Made by a program: the position numbers and the translations under genes. The notes below the pieces were generated by a model, which saw only the letters and a program-made list of their open reading frames with translations, made no database searches and had not been told where the DNA came from. 64,000 bases of DNA, taken from positions 1 through 64,000 of the forward strand of contig NZ_JAYLLN010000006.1 of the NCBI RefSeq assembly GCF_037126265.1, read 5' to 3'. Of this stretch, positions 1-9,208 are shown in pieces; position 1 is the first letter of the stretch, and each line of letters opens with the position of its first letter. This DNA comes from Sphingobacterium tenebrionis. Lineage in GTDB: Bacteria; Bacteroidota; Bacteroidia; Sphingobacteriales; Sphingobacteriaceae.

Positions 1-80
1 AGTAGATTGTCTTTTGGAACAATGATATCGTACAATCCCGAATAGGAACTGAACTGAATTTTTTGTTGGGTAGAAAGCAT
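1..80 (-). CDS. Transposase, N-terminal fragment (IS1182-like), cut by the window edge
   Basis: The minus strand from 80 down reads MLSTQQKIQFSSYSGLYDII followed by VPKDNLL and continues past the window edge without a stop. The pattern YSxLYDxxVPKDNLL is typical of the first residues of IS1182-type DDE transposases in Bacteroidota, which move their own insertion sequence. Only 26 codons are visible, so the DDE residues cannot be seen and intactness cannot be judged. It lies downstream of yajC, where many Bacteroidota keep other housekeeping genes, so an insertion may have split that cluster; this is inference. Another protein with a similar N-terminus cannot be excluded. Confidence 0.6.
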   Translation of the reverse strand, partial: MLSTQQKIQFSSYSGLYDIIVPKDNL

Positions 81-113
81 CCTGATATCCGTTAAAGCCT
101 ACTTTAAGATACG

Positions 114-153
114 AAAAAAGGAGCAGAAAACTGTTGTTTTCCACTCCTTTTTT
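114..153. terminator. Bidirectional terminator-like hairpin between the transposase and yajC
   Basis: An 18-base arm at 114-131 pairs with 136-153 around a 4-base loop, with two adjacent mismatches. The stem is flanked by an A run on the left and a T run on the right, so it can end transcription on either strand. It could serve the yajC operon, or mark the end of the insertion sequence. Confidence 0.55.
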
Positions 154-230
154 TAGCCCATTCTAAAAGGGGACTTTTTCAGTGCCCTCAAAATTCATAC
201 ATGGCTTTTTTATTTCTAAGGCTTAAAAAA

Positions 231-548
231 TTAAGCTGTCTTTTCTTGATTTAAAGCTTTAGAAGCTTCCAAAGAAATGGCAGATTTATCAAAACGAATC
301 TTCACTCCAGAACCTACATCAACTAAAAAGGTTTTTTCGCTAACTTCAACGATTCTTCCATGGATACCCGCTGTAGTAACTACTCTTGAATTAACACCAA
401 TTTCCTCAATGTATTTTTTATGTTCTTTTTGTTTCTTCATCTGAGGTCTGATCATGAAGAAGTAAAAAACCACGACGATTAAGATCATGGGAAGAAACTG
501 CATCATACCACCACCTGTTGCTGCTTGCAATAAAATTGTAGAGATCAT
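231..548 (-). CDS. yajC: Preprotein translocase subunit YajC
   Basis: YajC is the small inner-membrane accessory subunit that associates with SecDF and the SecYEG translocon. The 105 residues match the family length. There is one N-terminal membrane segment (about residues 16-33, FLPMILIVVVFYFF), followed by the hallmark MIRPQMKKQKEHKKY and a soluble SH3-like part with GIHGRIVEV. It is the last gene of the nusB-DUF1573-yajC run on the minus strand, an order common in Bacteroidota. SecDF is not in the window. Confidence 0.95.
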   Translation of the reverse strand: MISTILLQAATGGGMMQFLPMILIVVVFYFFMIRPQMKKQKEHKKYIEEIGVNSRVVTTAGIHGRIVEVSEKTFLVDVGSGVKIRFDKSAISLEASKALNQEKTA

Positions 549-576
549 ATGTATTTATTTTATTTTTATTGATTTA

Positions 577-1020
577 TTAAGATTTAGGATTTACTGTTCC
601 TTTCAATTGCACGGTCATGATATTAGACTCTGCATTGGAAGCAACCGTAATAATTTTTTGTTGTTGACCGACTTGGTTCTCACTATTGAACTCAACCGTG
701 ATCACGCCTTCTTTACCTGGAAGAACCGGCTCAGAAGTATATTTCGGTGTGGTACAGCCACAACTGGCCGATACTTGCGCCAAAATTACTGGAGCATTCC
801 CAGTATTAGTAAAGATGAAATCGTGTTTTACCACTTCCCCTTCTTTGATAGATCCAAAATCAAAAGCTGCATCCTCGAACTTGATCACGCCAATACCTTC
901 ATTGGCAGTGGCTGCTGAAGTTTCAGTAGTCGCATTTGAATCAGATGCCTCATTTTTTGGGGCGTTATTACAAGATGCCATGAATGCCAGGGCAGCTAGG
1001 GGTAAAATTAATTTTTTCAT
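577..1020 (-). CDS. DUF1573 domain lipoprotein
   Basis: This is a 147-residue secreted protein. The N-terminus MKKLILPLAALAFMASC ends in a lipobox (MASC, Cys17), so it should be a lipoprotein. A Ser/Thr/Asn-rich linker follows, and from about residue 45 there is an immunoglobulin-like DUF1573 domain with the family signatures FDFGSIKEGEVVKHDFIFTN and ASCGCTTP. The function of DUF1573 is unknown; the ASCGC motif is strongly conserved and may bind metal or form a disulfide. It sits 10 bases from the nusB stop and 28 bases from the yajC start, so the three are probably cotranscribed. Confidence 0.9.
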   Translation of the reverse strand: MKKLILPLAALAFMASCNNAPKNEASDSNATTETSAATANEGIGVIKFEDAAFDFGSIKEGEVVKHDFIFTNTGNAPVILAQVSASCGCTTPKYTSEPVLPGKEGVITVEFNSENQVGQQQKIITVASNAESNIMTVQLKGTVNPKS

Positions 1021-1030
1021 AAGCTTGCTT

Positions 1031-1981
1031 TTAAGCGATCAAACCTCTACCCTCTTTCTTGATACGACGTTGGGTATTAAGATCTGCTAAGATTTTATCT
1101 AATATACCATTGATAAAGGTGCTACTTTTCAAGGTACTGAAAGACTTGGATAATTCAATATATTCGTTGATCGTCACTTTCACCGGAATGGTTGGGAAAT
1201 TGATCAATTCGGTAATCGCCATGCTCATCAGCAGGTTATCGATCAAAGCAATACGATCCGACTCCCAGTTTTTGGTTTTTCCAGCAATCATTTCTTGATA
1301 TTCGTTGGCATATTTAACCGAAAGCTTCAATAGGTCTAGGATAAAATCCTTGTCCTCGATCCAGCTTGGTGTAAGATCTGCCAATTTATTCTTCGCCGGA
1401 ACCTCACTGCTGAAATTCTTGAACGTTTTGGCGATCATCGCCTGCAACACCTCTTTATCGACCTGCCAATTGATGAAACGCTCGTCCAAAGCCTGCTCGA
1501 TATCCGGAGATTTCAAAATGATCTTCTTGAAAATATATTTGATAATATCCTTCTCTACGGCAATGGAACGATCTTCCAACTCCAAATAAGCCAAGTATTC
1601 TGCCGAATCTTTTAATTGGGAATAGATGGAACGCACAATCTCAGGATCATAGCTCCAGTCGACCTTATAGCGTTTTACTTTCTCCAGATATTCTCTATTC
1701 TGACGTAGGGAATCAATGAAGGTATTGTTGTTCAACTTGGTGGATGAATAAGTTTTATCTTTATCCGAAGGGATCCATTTATTGGCAATGCCTTCCACGT
1801 CGACCAAAACATATTCTGCCACTTCATCCAAAAGATTCAGTGTCCAGATATACATCTCATCAACTTCTTCGACATTTTTGAGCAAACCTTTTTCAAAATT
1901 GACGATACTCTTGTCTTCCGACAAGCTGTAGGCATACAGCGTCTGCATGACCTTTACGCGTAGGTGTCTTCTATTTAGCAT
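1031..1981 (-). CDS. nusB: Transcription antitermination factor NusB (long Bacteroidota form)
   Basis: NusB binds boxA RNA with NusE (S10) and supports antitermination of rRNA operons. At 316 residues it is about twice the length of E. coli NusB, as is usual in Bacteroidota. It starts MLNRRHLRVKVMQTLYAYSL, and the conserved NusB helices lie in the C-terminal half with DNLLMSMAITELINFPTIPV and the ending INGILDKILADL. The N-terminal half is a divergent lineage-specific copy of the fold. It is the first gene of nusB-DUF1573-yajC. Confidence 0.93.
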   Translation of the reverse strand: MLNRRHLRVKVMQTLYAYSLSEDKSIVNFEKGLLKNVEEVDEMYIWTLNLLDEVAEYVLVDVEGIANKWIPSDKDKTYSSTKLNNNTFIDSLRQNREYLEKVKRYKVDWSYDPEIVRSIYSQLKDSAEYLAYLELEDRSIAVEKDIIKYIFKKIILKSPDIEQALDERFINWQVDKEVLQAMIAKTFKNFSSEVPAKNKLADLTPSWIEDKDFILDLLKLSVKYANEYQEMIAGKTKNWESDRIALIDNLLMSMAITELINFPTIPVKVTINEYIELSKSFSTLKSSTFINGILDKILADLNTQRRIKKEGRGLIA

Positions 1982-2029
1982 AATAATTTAAAAAGAACGA
2001 TTGGTAATAAAGAACGAAATTATACTATC

Positions 2030-3100
2030 TTATTTTAATTTTTTCATATCATGAATACGCTTTTCAGCTAGCTCTTTCGCTGCTTGATGCGTAGAGATAT
2101 TCTCTTCTTTGGCCTTTTGGATCACGTGGCGCGTCATTGTATAGATATAACGGATCAAGTGATCGGTACGGTCTGCACCGTATCCTTCCAATTCGGAGAA
2201 ACAAGAGATCAATGCACCGGCATTGATCAAGAAATCCGGTGTATAAAGGATGTTATTCTCTTTCAATAACTCCAATGTACGATCCTCTTCCAACAATTGA
2301 TTATTGGCAGAACCTGCAATGATCTTACAACGCATGCGTGGAACAGTATCTGGATTAACCGTACCTCCCAATGCACATGGTGCATAGACATCAGCGTCCA
2401 ATTCAAAGCTGGTTGAATAGGTGATCGGCTCTGCTTTGTATTTAGCAGCAATCTTCATCTTGCGCTCTTCGGTCATATCCGAAACATATACACGGGCATT
2501 TTCAGCACGCAATAGGGAAACCAAATGCTCGCCTACGCTTCCTACTCCTTGAACAGCAATCTTTCTACCTGCCAGGTTATCATCACCATAAAGCTCCTTG
2601 ATAGCCGCTTTAATACCGTAATAAACACCTTTTGCCGCAAATACCGTGGTATCACCTGCCCCATTTAAGGACGTTGGCAATCCTGCAACATAATTAGTTT
2701 CAGCGTAGATATATTCCAGGTCTTTTTGGGTAGTACCCACATCGGAAGATGCAATGAAATTACCATTCAATCCGTTGATGAAACGACCGAAACGGCGCAT
2801 CAACACTTCTGATTTCTCAGTACGATTATTACCAATAATAATCGCAGATCCGCCTCCAAGGTTCAACCCTGCTAAAGATGCTTTATAGGAAATAGCTTTA
2901 GATAAACGTAATGCGTCTTCGATGGCATCTGCCTCCGTTTCGTACGGCAACATGCGGACACCGCCGATGGCTGGGCCTAGTGTGGTGTCGTGAATAGCCA
3001 CAATAGCTTTCAAGCCAACTTCTTTATCATTACAAATGAAAATGTTCTGATGATCAGACACACGCATCAAATCAAATAGCGAGGTAGATTCCTTATCCAT
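2030..3100 (-). CDS. Glu/Leu/Phe/Val dehydrogenase family protein with Lys-to-Ser change at the catalytic site
   Basis: The family performs NAD-dependent oxidative deamination of branched-chain or aromatic amino acids. The 356 residues include the N-terminal substrate domain (GPAIGGVRMLPY, about 42-53) and the Rossmann domain with GVGSVGEH. In characterised leucine dehydrogenases two lysines 12 residues apart bind and activate the substrate (K68 and K80 of the Lysinibacillus enzyme), with Asp 35 residues further on. Here the first lysine (K73, in SYKASLAGLN) and the aspartate (D120, in SSDVGTT) are present, but GGGK reads GGGS (S85, codon TCT). Activity is therefore doubtful, or the chemistry differs. 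It stands alone downstream of its own TAATTTTG box. Confidence 0.88.
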   Translation of the reverse strand: MDKESTSLFDLMRVSDHQNIFICNDKEVGLKAIVAIHDTTLGPAIGGVRMLPYETEADAIEDALRLSKAISYKASLAGLNLGGGSAIIIGNNRTEKSEVLMRRFGRFINGLNGNFIASSDVGTTQKDLEYIYAETNYVAGLPTSLNGAGDTTVFAAKGVYYGIKAAIKELYGDDNLAGRKIAVQGVGSVGEHLVSLLRAENARVYVSDMTEERKMKIAAKYKAEPITYSTSFELDADVYAPCALGGTVNPDTVPRMRCKIIAGSANNQLLEEDRTLELLKENNILYTPDFLINAGALISCFSELEGYGADRTDHLIRYIYTMTRHVIQKAKEENISTHQAAKELAEKRIHDMKKLK

Positions 3101-3124
3101 AAAATTTATAAAAATTTACAGCTA

Positions 3125-3132
3125 CAAAATTA
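3125..3132 (-). promoter_or_regulatory. Promoter -7 box for the dehydrogenase gene
   Basis: The minus strand reads TAATTTTG, an exact match to the Bacteroidota -7 consensus TAnnTTTG, 25 bases upstream of the ATG at 3100. No clear -33 TTTG is seen at the usual spacing. Confidence 0.5.
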
Positions 3133-3236
3133 GCAAATTATTTATTTCTTCGGCGAAATGGCGTAAAATATTAATAAAAGTATTAATTCATGACAGATAG
3201 CCGATAAATCAACAGCAGATATTTAAAATTATAACC

Positions 3237-3244
3237 TATTTTTG
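3237..3244 (+). promoter_or_regulatory. Promoter -7 box for the ABC exporter, next to the start codon
   Basis: TATTTTTG matches TAnnTTTG. Only five bases separate it from the ATG at 3250, so a transcript starting at the usual distance would have almost no leader. Either the mRNA is leaderless or this match is fortuitous. Confidence 0.4.
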
Positions 3245-3249
3245 CTTCA

Positions 3250-5022
3250 ATGAAGGAACTGTCATACCTAAACAAGTTTTTCTATAAATATCGCTGGAAG
3301 ATTATCCCAGGGGTGATTTTCGTAATTATCTCCAACTATTTTGGAATCCTTCCAGCGCAGGTCATCCGCGAGGCTTTTGACCTGGTGAAGGAAAACATCG
3401 ATATGTATAGGTTGTACGATGGTTTCGACAGACAGGATCTCATCTATCGTATTTTTGGTAATAGCCTCCTCTTTTTTGGTGCAGTGGTTTTGATTTTATC
3501 CATCATTAGGGGTATATTTCTATTCATGATGCGCCAAACATTGATCCTGACATCCAGGCATATCGAATACGACATCAAGAACGAGATCTACCAGCATTAC
3601 CAGCAATTGGATTTTGCATTTTACCGGCGGAACAATACCGGTGACCTGATGAACCGTGCTACGGAAGATGTTAACCAGGTAAGGAATTACTTGGGGCCCG
3701 CCATCATGTATGCCATCAACACCGTAGTACTCTCTATTATGATCATTTATGCGATGTATAGTGTCAATGCTACGTTGGCTACCTATTCATTGATCCCTAT
3801 TCCCATCATATCCGTGATCATTCTTTTTGTCAATAAGGTGATCAATAGACGAAGCGAACGCATACAAAGGCAATTATCCCAATTATCTTCCTTTGTACAG
3901 GAAACTTTTTCAGGCATCCGTGTGGTCAAGACCTATACCCTGGAAGCCGATAAGATGGCAAATTTTAAACAGGAAAGCGATAATTACAAAGACATCAACC
4001 TGAATCTGGTGAAGGTACAGGCAATCTTCTTTCCCCTTATCATATTCCTTGTAGGTTTCAGTACCATCATCACCGTATATGTGGGTGGTTTGGAAGTGAA
4101 CAAAGGAACCATATCAGCAGGTAATATTGCCGAGTTCATTATCTATGTCAATCAATTGACCTTTCCGGCCATGTCCCTAGCTTGGGTAACTTCCCTCTTC
4201 CAACGGGCAGCAGCTTCCCAAAAACGCATCAACGAATTCCTAATGACGAAGTCCGAGATCAAGGACGGGCATATCGAAGCAGATCTGAACGGCGACATCC
4301 AAGTCGACAATGTATCTTTCACCTATCCAGATACTGGAATCAAGGCTATCGACAACATCAGTTTTTATATCCCCGCTGGGAAGACGATGGCCATTATTGG
4401 CCGTACTGGATCAGGGAAATCAACCTTGGCCAATCTCCTTCTTCGCACGTATGATGTGGATAAGGGAGCCATCAAATTCGACCAACATCAGATCCAATCC
4501 CTTAAAATGGATTCCCTTCGCGAACAGATTGGTTTTGTTCCACAGCAGGTTTTCCTATTTTCGGATACTATCGCCAGAAATATAGCCTTCGGTTTAGATA
4601 AGGTCGATATGCCGGCCGTAGAACAGGCGGCTAAGGACGCTGTGGTATATGATAATATCATAGGTTTTGAAGAAGGTTTTGACACCCATATCGGAGAACG
4701 CGGAATTACCTTATCCGGTGGCCAGAAACAACGTGTTTCCATTGCAAGGGCTTTGGTAAAAGATCCTAAGATCCTCATTTTCGATGATTGTCTTTCGGCC
4801 GTAGACACCAAAACAGAGGAAGAAATACTCCATAACCTAGGCCGTATCATGGAAGGCAAAACCTCCATCATCATTGCCCACCGTATTTCCACCATTAAAA
4901 ATGCAGACCATATCCTTGTCCTAGAGGATGGTAAAATAATCGAGCAAGGGACGCATACTCAGCTACTTAACCAACAAGGAGAATATGCTTCCTTGTATGA
5001 AAAACAATTATTAGAATCATAA
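3250..5022 (+). CDS. ABC exporter half-transporter (fused membrane and ATPase domains)
   Basis: This 590-residue protein has the type IV ABC exporter layout of the MsbA/MdlB group. The N-terminal half carries about six membrane helices with the intracellular-loop motif NNTGDLMNRATEDVNQVR. The ATPase domain has Walker A GRTGSGKST (about 384-392), the Q-loop region GFVPQQVFLFSDT, signature LSGGQKQR (about 488), Walker B ILIFDD (about 507) and an H-loop IIAHRIS. It should act as a dimer exporting a lipid or hydrophobic drug; the substrate cannot be read from the sequence. It appears monocistronic. Confidence 0.92.
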   Translation: MKELSYLNKFFYKYRWKIIPGVIFVIISNYFGILPAQVIREAFDLVKENIDMYRLYDGFDRQDLIYRIFGNSLLFFGAVVLILSIIRGIFLFMMRQTLILTSRHIEYDIKNEIYQHYQQLDFAFYRRNNTGDLMNRATEDVNQVRNYLGPAIMYAINTVVLSIMIIYAMYSVNATLATYSLIPIPIISVIILFVNKVINRRSERIQRQLSQLSSFVQETFSGIRVVKTYTLEADKMANFKQESDNYKDINLNLVKVQAIFFPLIIFLVGFSTIITVYVGGLEVNKGTISAGNIAEFIIYVNQLTFPAMSLAWVTSLFQRAAASQKRINEFLMTKSEIKDGHIEADLNGDIQVDNVSFTYPDTGIKAIDNISFYIPAGKTMAIIGRTGSGKSTLANLLLRTYDVDKGAIKFDQHQIQSLKMDSLREQIGFVPQQVFLFSDTIARNIAFGLDKVDMPAVEQAAKDAVVYDNIIGFEEGFDTHIGERGITLSGGQKQRVSIARALVKDPKILIFDDCLSAVDTKTEEEILHNLGRIMEGKTSIIIAHRISTIKNADHILVLEDGKIIEQGTHTQLLNQQGEYASLYEKQLLES

Positions 5023-5140
5023 TTTGCCAATTCCTATTTTTTGCTTAATTTAACAGTGGGTTTTTAAACAAATTATTAAACTAAATTTAACCTTCAGTTC
5101 GTTTAACCAGCGTACTTTAGACTAATTATTATCAATTATT

Positions 5141-7108
5141 ATGAGATTTCTTTTAACTAGCCTTAGTATGCTTTTCGCATGCTGTATTACCTATGGGCAA
5201 GATGCTTTCTTACCCAAACTCCAACAGGAAGAATTCAGAAAAGACCATTCTAAAATAGATACTTCCGCCGATGCAATTATCCTGCATGAATACGGTAGAA
5301 CTGAACTTGAAGTATTAGATGCTGAAAGAAGGTTGATGGTTGTGCATACCTATAATGTTCGATTAAAGATCTTGAATAAGGATGGCGATAAATATGCTAC
5401 CGTGGAGATTCCCTTGTACAAATCAGGCTCAACCGAGGAGTACCTAACAGAAATCAAAGCCAGGACCTTGAACCTGGAAAACAATACGATACAGGAAACG
5501 GAACTCCAACGAAAAAACATATTTTATGAAAAGACATCGGAGTTCTATAACACCACGAAATTTACCCTACCAAACATCAAAGAAAACTCCATCATTGAGT
5601 ATTCCTATAAAAAGTATTCACCGCTCGTTCATCATTTTGAAGATTGGCAATTCCAGGGATCCATCCCCAATCTCTATAGTGAATATATTGCGGTCATCCC
5701 ATCCAATTTCGAATATAATGTGACTTTGAAAGGTCATCAACCTTTATCCGGTCAAAAATCGGAAGTGTTGAACCAGCATTTCCTTTGGAACGGAGCTCGT
5801 TTTGACTGCTCGAAGATGACCTATATCATGCAGAATATGCCTGCATTTAAGGAGGAGTCCTTTATGTTGGCACCCATAAATTATATTTCTGCCATTGATT
5901 TTGAATTAAGGACCTATACCGATCCGAACGGTGCCAAACAGAATTACACCCGTACCTGGGATAATATCGACACGGAACTGCTAAATGATAAGGATTTTGG
6001 TGGGCAAATAAAAGCTAAGGGGCCGTTCAAGGAGATAAACGCCAAGATCATGGCCGAACATCAGACCAAACTTGATCAGGCGAAAGCGCTATATAGTTAT
6101 TTACAGCGAAATGTGGTATGGAACAAAAACTTTGGTAAATACGCAGAATTTGGGGTTAAGAAAACCTTAGAAGATAAAAGGGGCAATTTGGCAGATATCA
6201 ATTTAGGTTTAGTTGCGGGATTAAATGCCATGGATATAGAGGCATACCCTGTTATTACAGCCACCCGAAATAGGGGAATTCCGAGTTATATATATCCCGT
6301 AAACGCCGATTTCAATGCGGTCATCTGCTTGGCTAAAATAGATGGGAAAGATTATCTACTGGATGCGACCAACAAATTCTTGCCTTTCGGCCAGCTCTCC
6401 TTGCTGATGATCAACGATCGCGGCCGTGCAATGTACGGAAAAGGGAAATCAGATTGGGTACCTTTGAAAAACGAGGTAGTAGCTAAAAAAACTTTCAATA
6501 TTCTTGCCAACATCAGTCCTGATGGGAAATTGAAAGGTACGATAAGAACGCAGTTAAGTGGATTGGATGCCTATAGAAAAAGACAGGATATCACTGAATA
6601 TCCAAGTCATGAAGAATACGAAGAAAAGTTGATGGAGAAGACCACCGATTTTAAAATCCTTAAAAGTACGGTCAGTTATGTAGACTCGTTGGATAAAGAT
6701 CTGGTCGAAGTATTGGATTTTGAATTGGACCTTAAGGAAAACATGAAAGGAAATCGATTGGTCATCAACCCTATCCTGATTGAAAGGATGACGAAAAATC
6801 CCTTTTTATTGGAAGAACGGAACTACCATGTAGATTTAGGCGCGGTCATGTCTGAAGTGTATAATGTTAACATTATGATTCCAGAAGGCTATAAATTAGA
6901 TAATGGCCCTAAGAATACCGCCCTATCACTACCAGAAAATGCTGCCCGTTATGTTTATCGTTCTGCCATCGAAGGCAATTCGATCATGGTCCAACAGACT
7001 ACCAATCTGAACCATCCTATCTATTCTCCAGAAGAATACTTCCACCTGAAAGAATTTTTCTCCAGAATTATCCAACAACAGCAAACTGCATTTACATTCC
7101 TTAAATAA
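5141..7108 (+). CDS. Secreted DUF3857 protein with a degenerate transglutaminase-like domain
   Basis: This is a 655-residue protein with a signal peptide (MRFLLTSLSMLFACCITYGQ, cleavage near residue 20). A DUF3857 domain covers the first half and includes IIEYSYKKYSP. A transglutaminase-like fold follows with LDQAKALYSYLQRNVVWN. Aligned with the downstream paralogue, the catalytic Cys is Leu350 (GNLADIN) and the His is Asn (FNAVICL), while the acidic residue remains (LLDATN). It therefore looks catalytically dead. Its stop overlaps the start of the next gene (TAATG), implying cotranslation. Its role is unknown; a structural or binding partner of the active paralogue is plausible. Confidence 0.85.
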   Translation: MRFLLTSLSMLFACCITYGQDAFLPKLQQEEFRKDHSKIDTSADAIILHEYGRTELEVLDAERRLMVVHTYNVRLKILNKDGDKYATVEIPLYKSGSTEEYLTEIKARTLNLENNTIQETELQRKNIFYEKTSEFYNTTKFTLPNIKENSIIEYSYKKYSPLVHHFEDWQFQGSIPNLYSEYIAVIPSNFEYNVTLKGHQPLSGQKSEVLNQHFLWNGARFDCSKMTYIMQNMPAFKEESFMLAPINYISAIDFELRTYTDPNGAKQNYTRTWDNIDTELLNDKDFGGQIKAKGPFKEINAKIMAEHQTKLDQAKALYSYLQRNVVWNKNFGKYAEFGVKKTLEDKRGNLADINLGLVAGLNAMDIEAYPVITATRNRGIPSYIYPVNADFNAVICLAKIDGKDYLLDATNKFLPFGQLSLLMINDRGRAMYGKGKSDWVPLKNEVVAKKTFNILANISPDGKLKGTIRTQLSGLDAYRKRQDITEYPSHEEYEEKLMEKTTDFKILKSTVSYVDSLDKDLVEVLDFELDLKENMKGNRLVINPILIERMTKNPFLLEERNYHVDLGAVMSEVYNVNIMIPEGYKLDNGPKNTALSLPENAARYVYRSAIEGNSIMVQQTTNLNHPIYSPEEYFHLKEFFSRIIQQQQTAFTFLK

Positions 7109-9018
7109 TGAAGAAAAATATCCTATATATAATCGTATTGCTACTTGGTCTTTGCCATTATTCCTTTGGACAATACCAAGTGGAATCCATCCCCAAGGAA
7201 TTACTGAGCCGTGCGGTTGCAACCTATCGGGAAGACAATATGGAGATCCATATGAAATCGCCGACAGATGTGATCATCAAGGGCAATAAAGTATTGACCA
7301 TCCATAATCAAAGTGGGGATGAATATGCGCCGATTGTGGTATTCTATGATAAATCTAAACAGATTAAGGAAATCAAAGGGGAAATCCTGGACCAATTTGG
7401 CAAACAGATCAAAAAATTCAGTTTAAGGGATTTTGATGATCAGAGTGCCAGTTCAGGTTCCAATCTTTTTGATGATAGTCGGTATAAATCTTATCAACCC
7501 CACATCAATACTTATCCTTATAGTATTTCCTATAGTTACGAATACAAGAGTTCGCAGAACCTGGCCATGCCCAGCTGGAATCCAAATTGGCACAAGGATG
7601 TATCGGTGGAAAAAAGCACCTACAAAATCATCGTCCCTAAGAACAGCAAACTGCGCATCAATAGCCAGAATTTTGATGGACAGCCCAAAGTGGAGCATGT
7701 AGACAAATGGAGCAGCTACACCTGGCAGGCAGAAAACCTTAAAGCTATACGTAACGAAGCTTATAGCCCTGGAAGACATATCACTGGGATTGAGGTGATG
7801 GTGGTTCCTGAGGAATTCCAATTCTACAAGAAAAGTGGACAGTTCAACGATTGGAAGAGTTATGGCCTTTGGATGAATGAAAATTTATTGAAGGGAAAAA
7901 GGATCTTGCCAGAGGCAACGGTTGCCATGGCTAAAAACCTCGTGAAAGACCTGGAAGATCCAAAAGCTAAAGCCAAAGCATTATATGAGTTCATGCAAAA
8001 GAAAACCAGGTACATCAGCATACAGGTTGGTATAGGAGGTAATGAACCTTTCCCTGCCGAAATGGTAGATCGCTTAGGATATGGAGACTGCAAGGCGTTG
8101 GTAAACTATATGCAGGCCCTATTGGAAGCGGTGGATATCCCCTCCTATTATACCATCGTACAAGCGGGTAATGAAAAAGTGGATATCAACCCTACCTTTG
8201 CCAACCTGCAGGATGGCAATCACATCATCCTATGTCTTCCTTTTGCCAATGACACTACTTGGTTAGAATGTACTAACCAGGATATGCCTTTTGGTTACTT
8301 AGGCGATTTCACGGATGATCGTTTGGTATTGGCCTGTACGCCTGAGGGAGGTAAAGTTATGCGCAGCAAATCCTATCCTTATCATGAGAGCATTCAACAC
8401 CGAGTTGGGAAGTTCCGCATGGATAAAACCGGAAAATTAACTGGAGAAATGGAAACAACCTATACAGGTTGGCAGTTTGAGAACCATTTTGCCAATGTGA
8501 AGGAGAATAGAGATAAACAGATCGAAAACCTCAGACGATGGTATAACATCAACCGGATTGGGTTTAATCAGGTCGAGTATAAGATCGAGCAGAACAAAAA
8601 GCATCAATTGAATGAGAAAATAGGCCTAACGATCGATAATTATGGCCTATTGAATGGAAATATACTTGTACTGATCCCAAATATCTTTAACAAAACCACC
8701 GCTGTCCCCGAAATCAGAAATAGGCAAGAAGTATTGAAAATTTCCCGTGGTTATACGGATATTGATGAAATCGAAATTGTTATGGATGATGTGGTCGACA
8801 CAAAGATCATCCCAGCCGAAAAAATAATGGAGAATGAGATTGGTTCCTATAAATTGACGACCAAAGTGGAAGGGAAAACCATTAAAACGTATCGAAAAAT
8901 TGAAATCAAGGAAGGTACCTATCCCGCTGATAAATATGAAGCCTTCGTGAACCTGAATAGATTCGCAAAAGAAAGTGATGATATTCGATATAATTTACCA
9001 TTAATTGATAAAAAATAA
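7108..9018 (+). CDS. Secreted DUF3857 protein with an intact transglutaminase-like triad
   Basis: This is a 636-residue paralogue of the preceding protein. The signal peptide is MKKNILYIIVLLLGLCHYSFG with cleavage near residue 21. DUF3857 occupies the first half, then a transglutaminase/protease-like core with KAKALYEFMQKKTRYI. The likely triad is Cys328 (YGDCKAL), His372 (DGNHIIL) and Glu387 (WLECTN), with Glu in place of the usual Asp. The pair is translationally coupled and probably acts in the periplasm or at the outer membrane. In Bacteroidota such pairs are common but uncharacterised. Cross-linking or proteolysis is inferred only from the fold. Confidence 0.87.
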   Translation: MKKNILYIIVLLLGLCHYSFGQYQVESIPKELLSRAVATYREDNMEIHMKSPTDVIIKGNKVLTIHNQSGDEYAPIVVFYDKSKQIKEIKGEILDQFGKQIKKFSLRDFDDQSASSGSNLFDDSRYKSYQPHINTYPYSISYSYEYKSSQNLAMPSWNPNWHKDVSVEKSTYKIIVPKNSKLRINSQNFDGQPKVEHVDKWSSYTWQAENLKAIRNEAYSPGRHITGIEVMVVPEEFQFYKKSGQFNDWKSYGLWMNENLLKGKRILPEATVAMAKNLVKDLEDPKAKAKALYEFMQKKTRYISIQVGIGGNEPFPAEMVDRLGYGDCKALVNYMQALLEAVDIPSYYTIVQAGNEKVDINPTFANLQDGNHIILCLPFANDTTWLECTNQDMPFGYLGDFTDDRLVLACTPEGGKVMRSKSYPYHESIQHRVGKFRMDKTGKLTGEMETTYTGWQFENHFANVKENRDKQIENLRRWYNINRIGFNQVEYKIEQNKKHQLNEKIGLTIDNYGLLNGNILVLIPNIFNKTTAVPEIRNRQEVLKISRGYTDIDEIEIVMDDVVDTKIIPAEKIMENEIGSYKLTTKVEGKTIKTYRKIEIKEGTYPADKYEAFVNLNRFAKESDDIRYNLPLIDKK

Positions 9019-9045
9019 AAAATTATCCTATATTTGGCTTGCCTT

Positions 9046-9122
9046 GGGGGATTAGCTCAGTTGGCTAGAGCGCTTGCCTGGCAGGCAAGAGGCCACCAGT
9101 TCGAATCTGGTATTCTCCACCA
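9046..9122 (+). tRNA. tRNA-Ala (anticodon GGC)
   Basis: The 77 bases fold as a full cloverleaf with encoded CCA. The acceptor stem pairs 9046-9052 with the seven bases before the discriminator A and contains the G3-U70 wobble that identifies alanine tRNAs. The anticodon loop CTGGCAG is closed by CTTGC/GCAAG, giving anticodon GGC, which reads GCC. The T arm carries GTTCGAATC. It follows the DUF3857 pair by 27 bases. Confidence 0.97.
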
Positions 9123-9153
9123 AAACACTTATAGTAAAATTAGGTATAGAAAC

Positions 9154-9187
9154 AAAAAAAGAGGTGATCAAATGATCACCTCTTTTT
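9154..9187. terminator. Bidirectional terminator between tRNA-Ala and rpmA
   Basis: GAGGTGATCA at 9161-9170 pairs perfectly with TGATCACCTC at 9173-9182 around a 2-base gap. Seven A precede the stem and five T follow it. It can end the tRNA transcript on the plus strand and the rplU-rpmA transcript on the minus strand. Confidence 0.88.
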
Positions 9188-9208
9188 GTTGAAGATATCT
9201 TCCGTATC

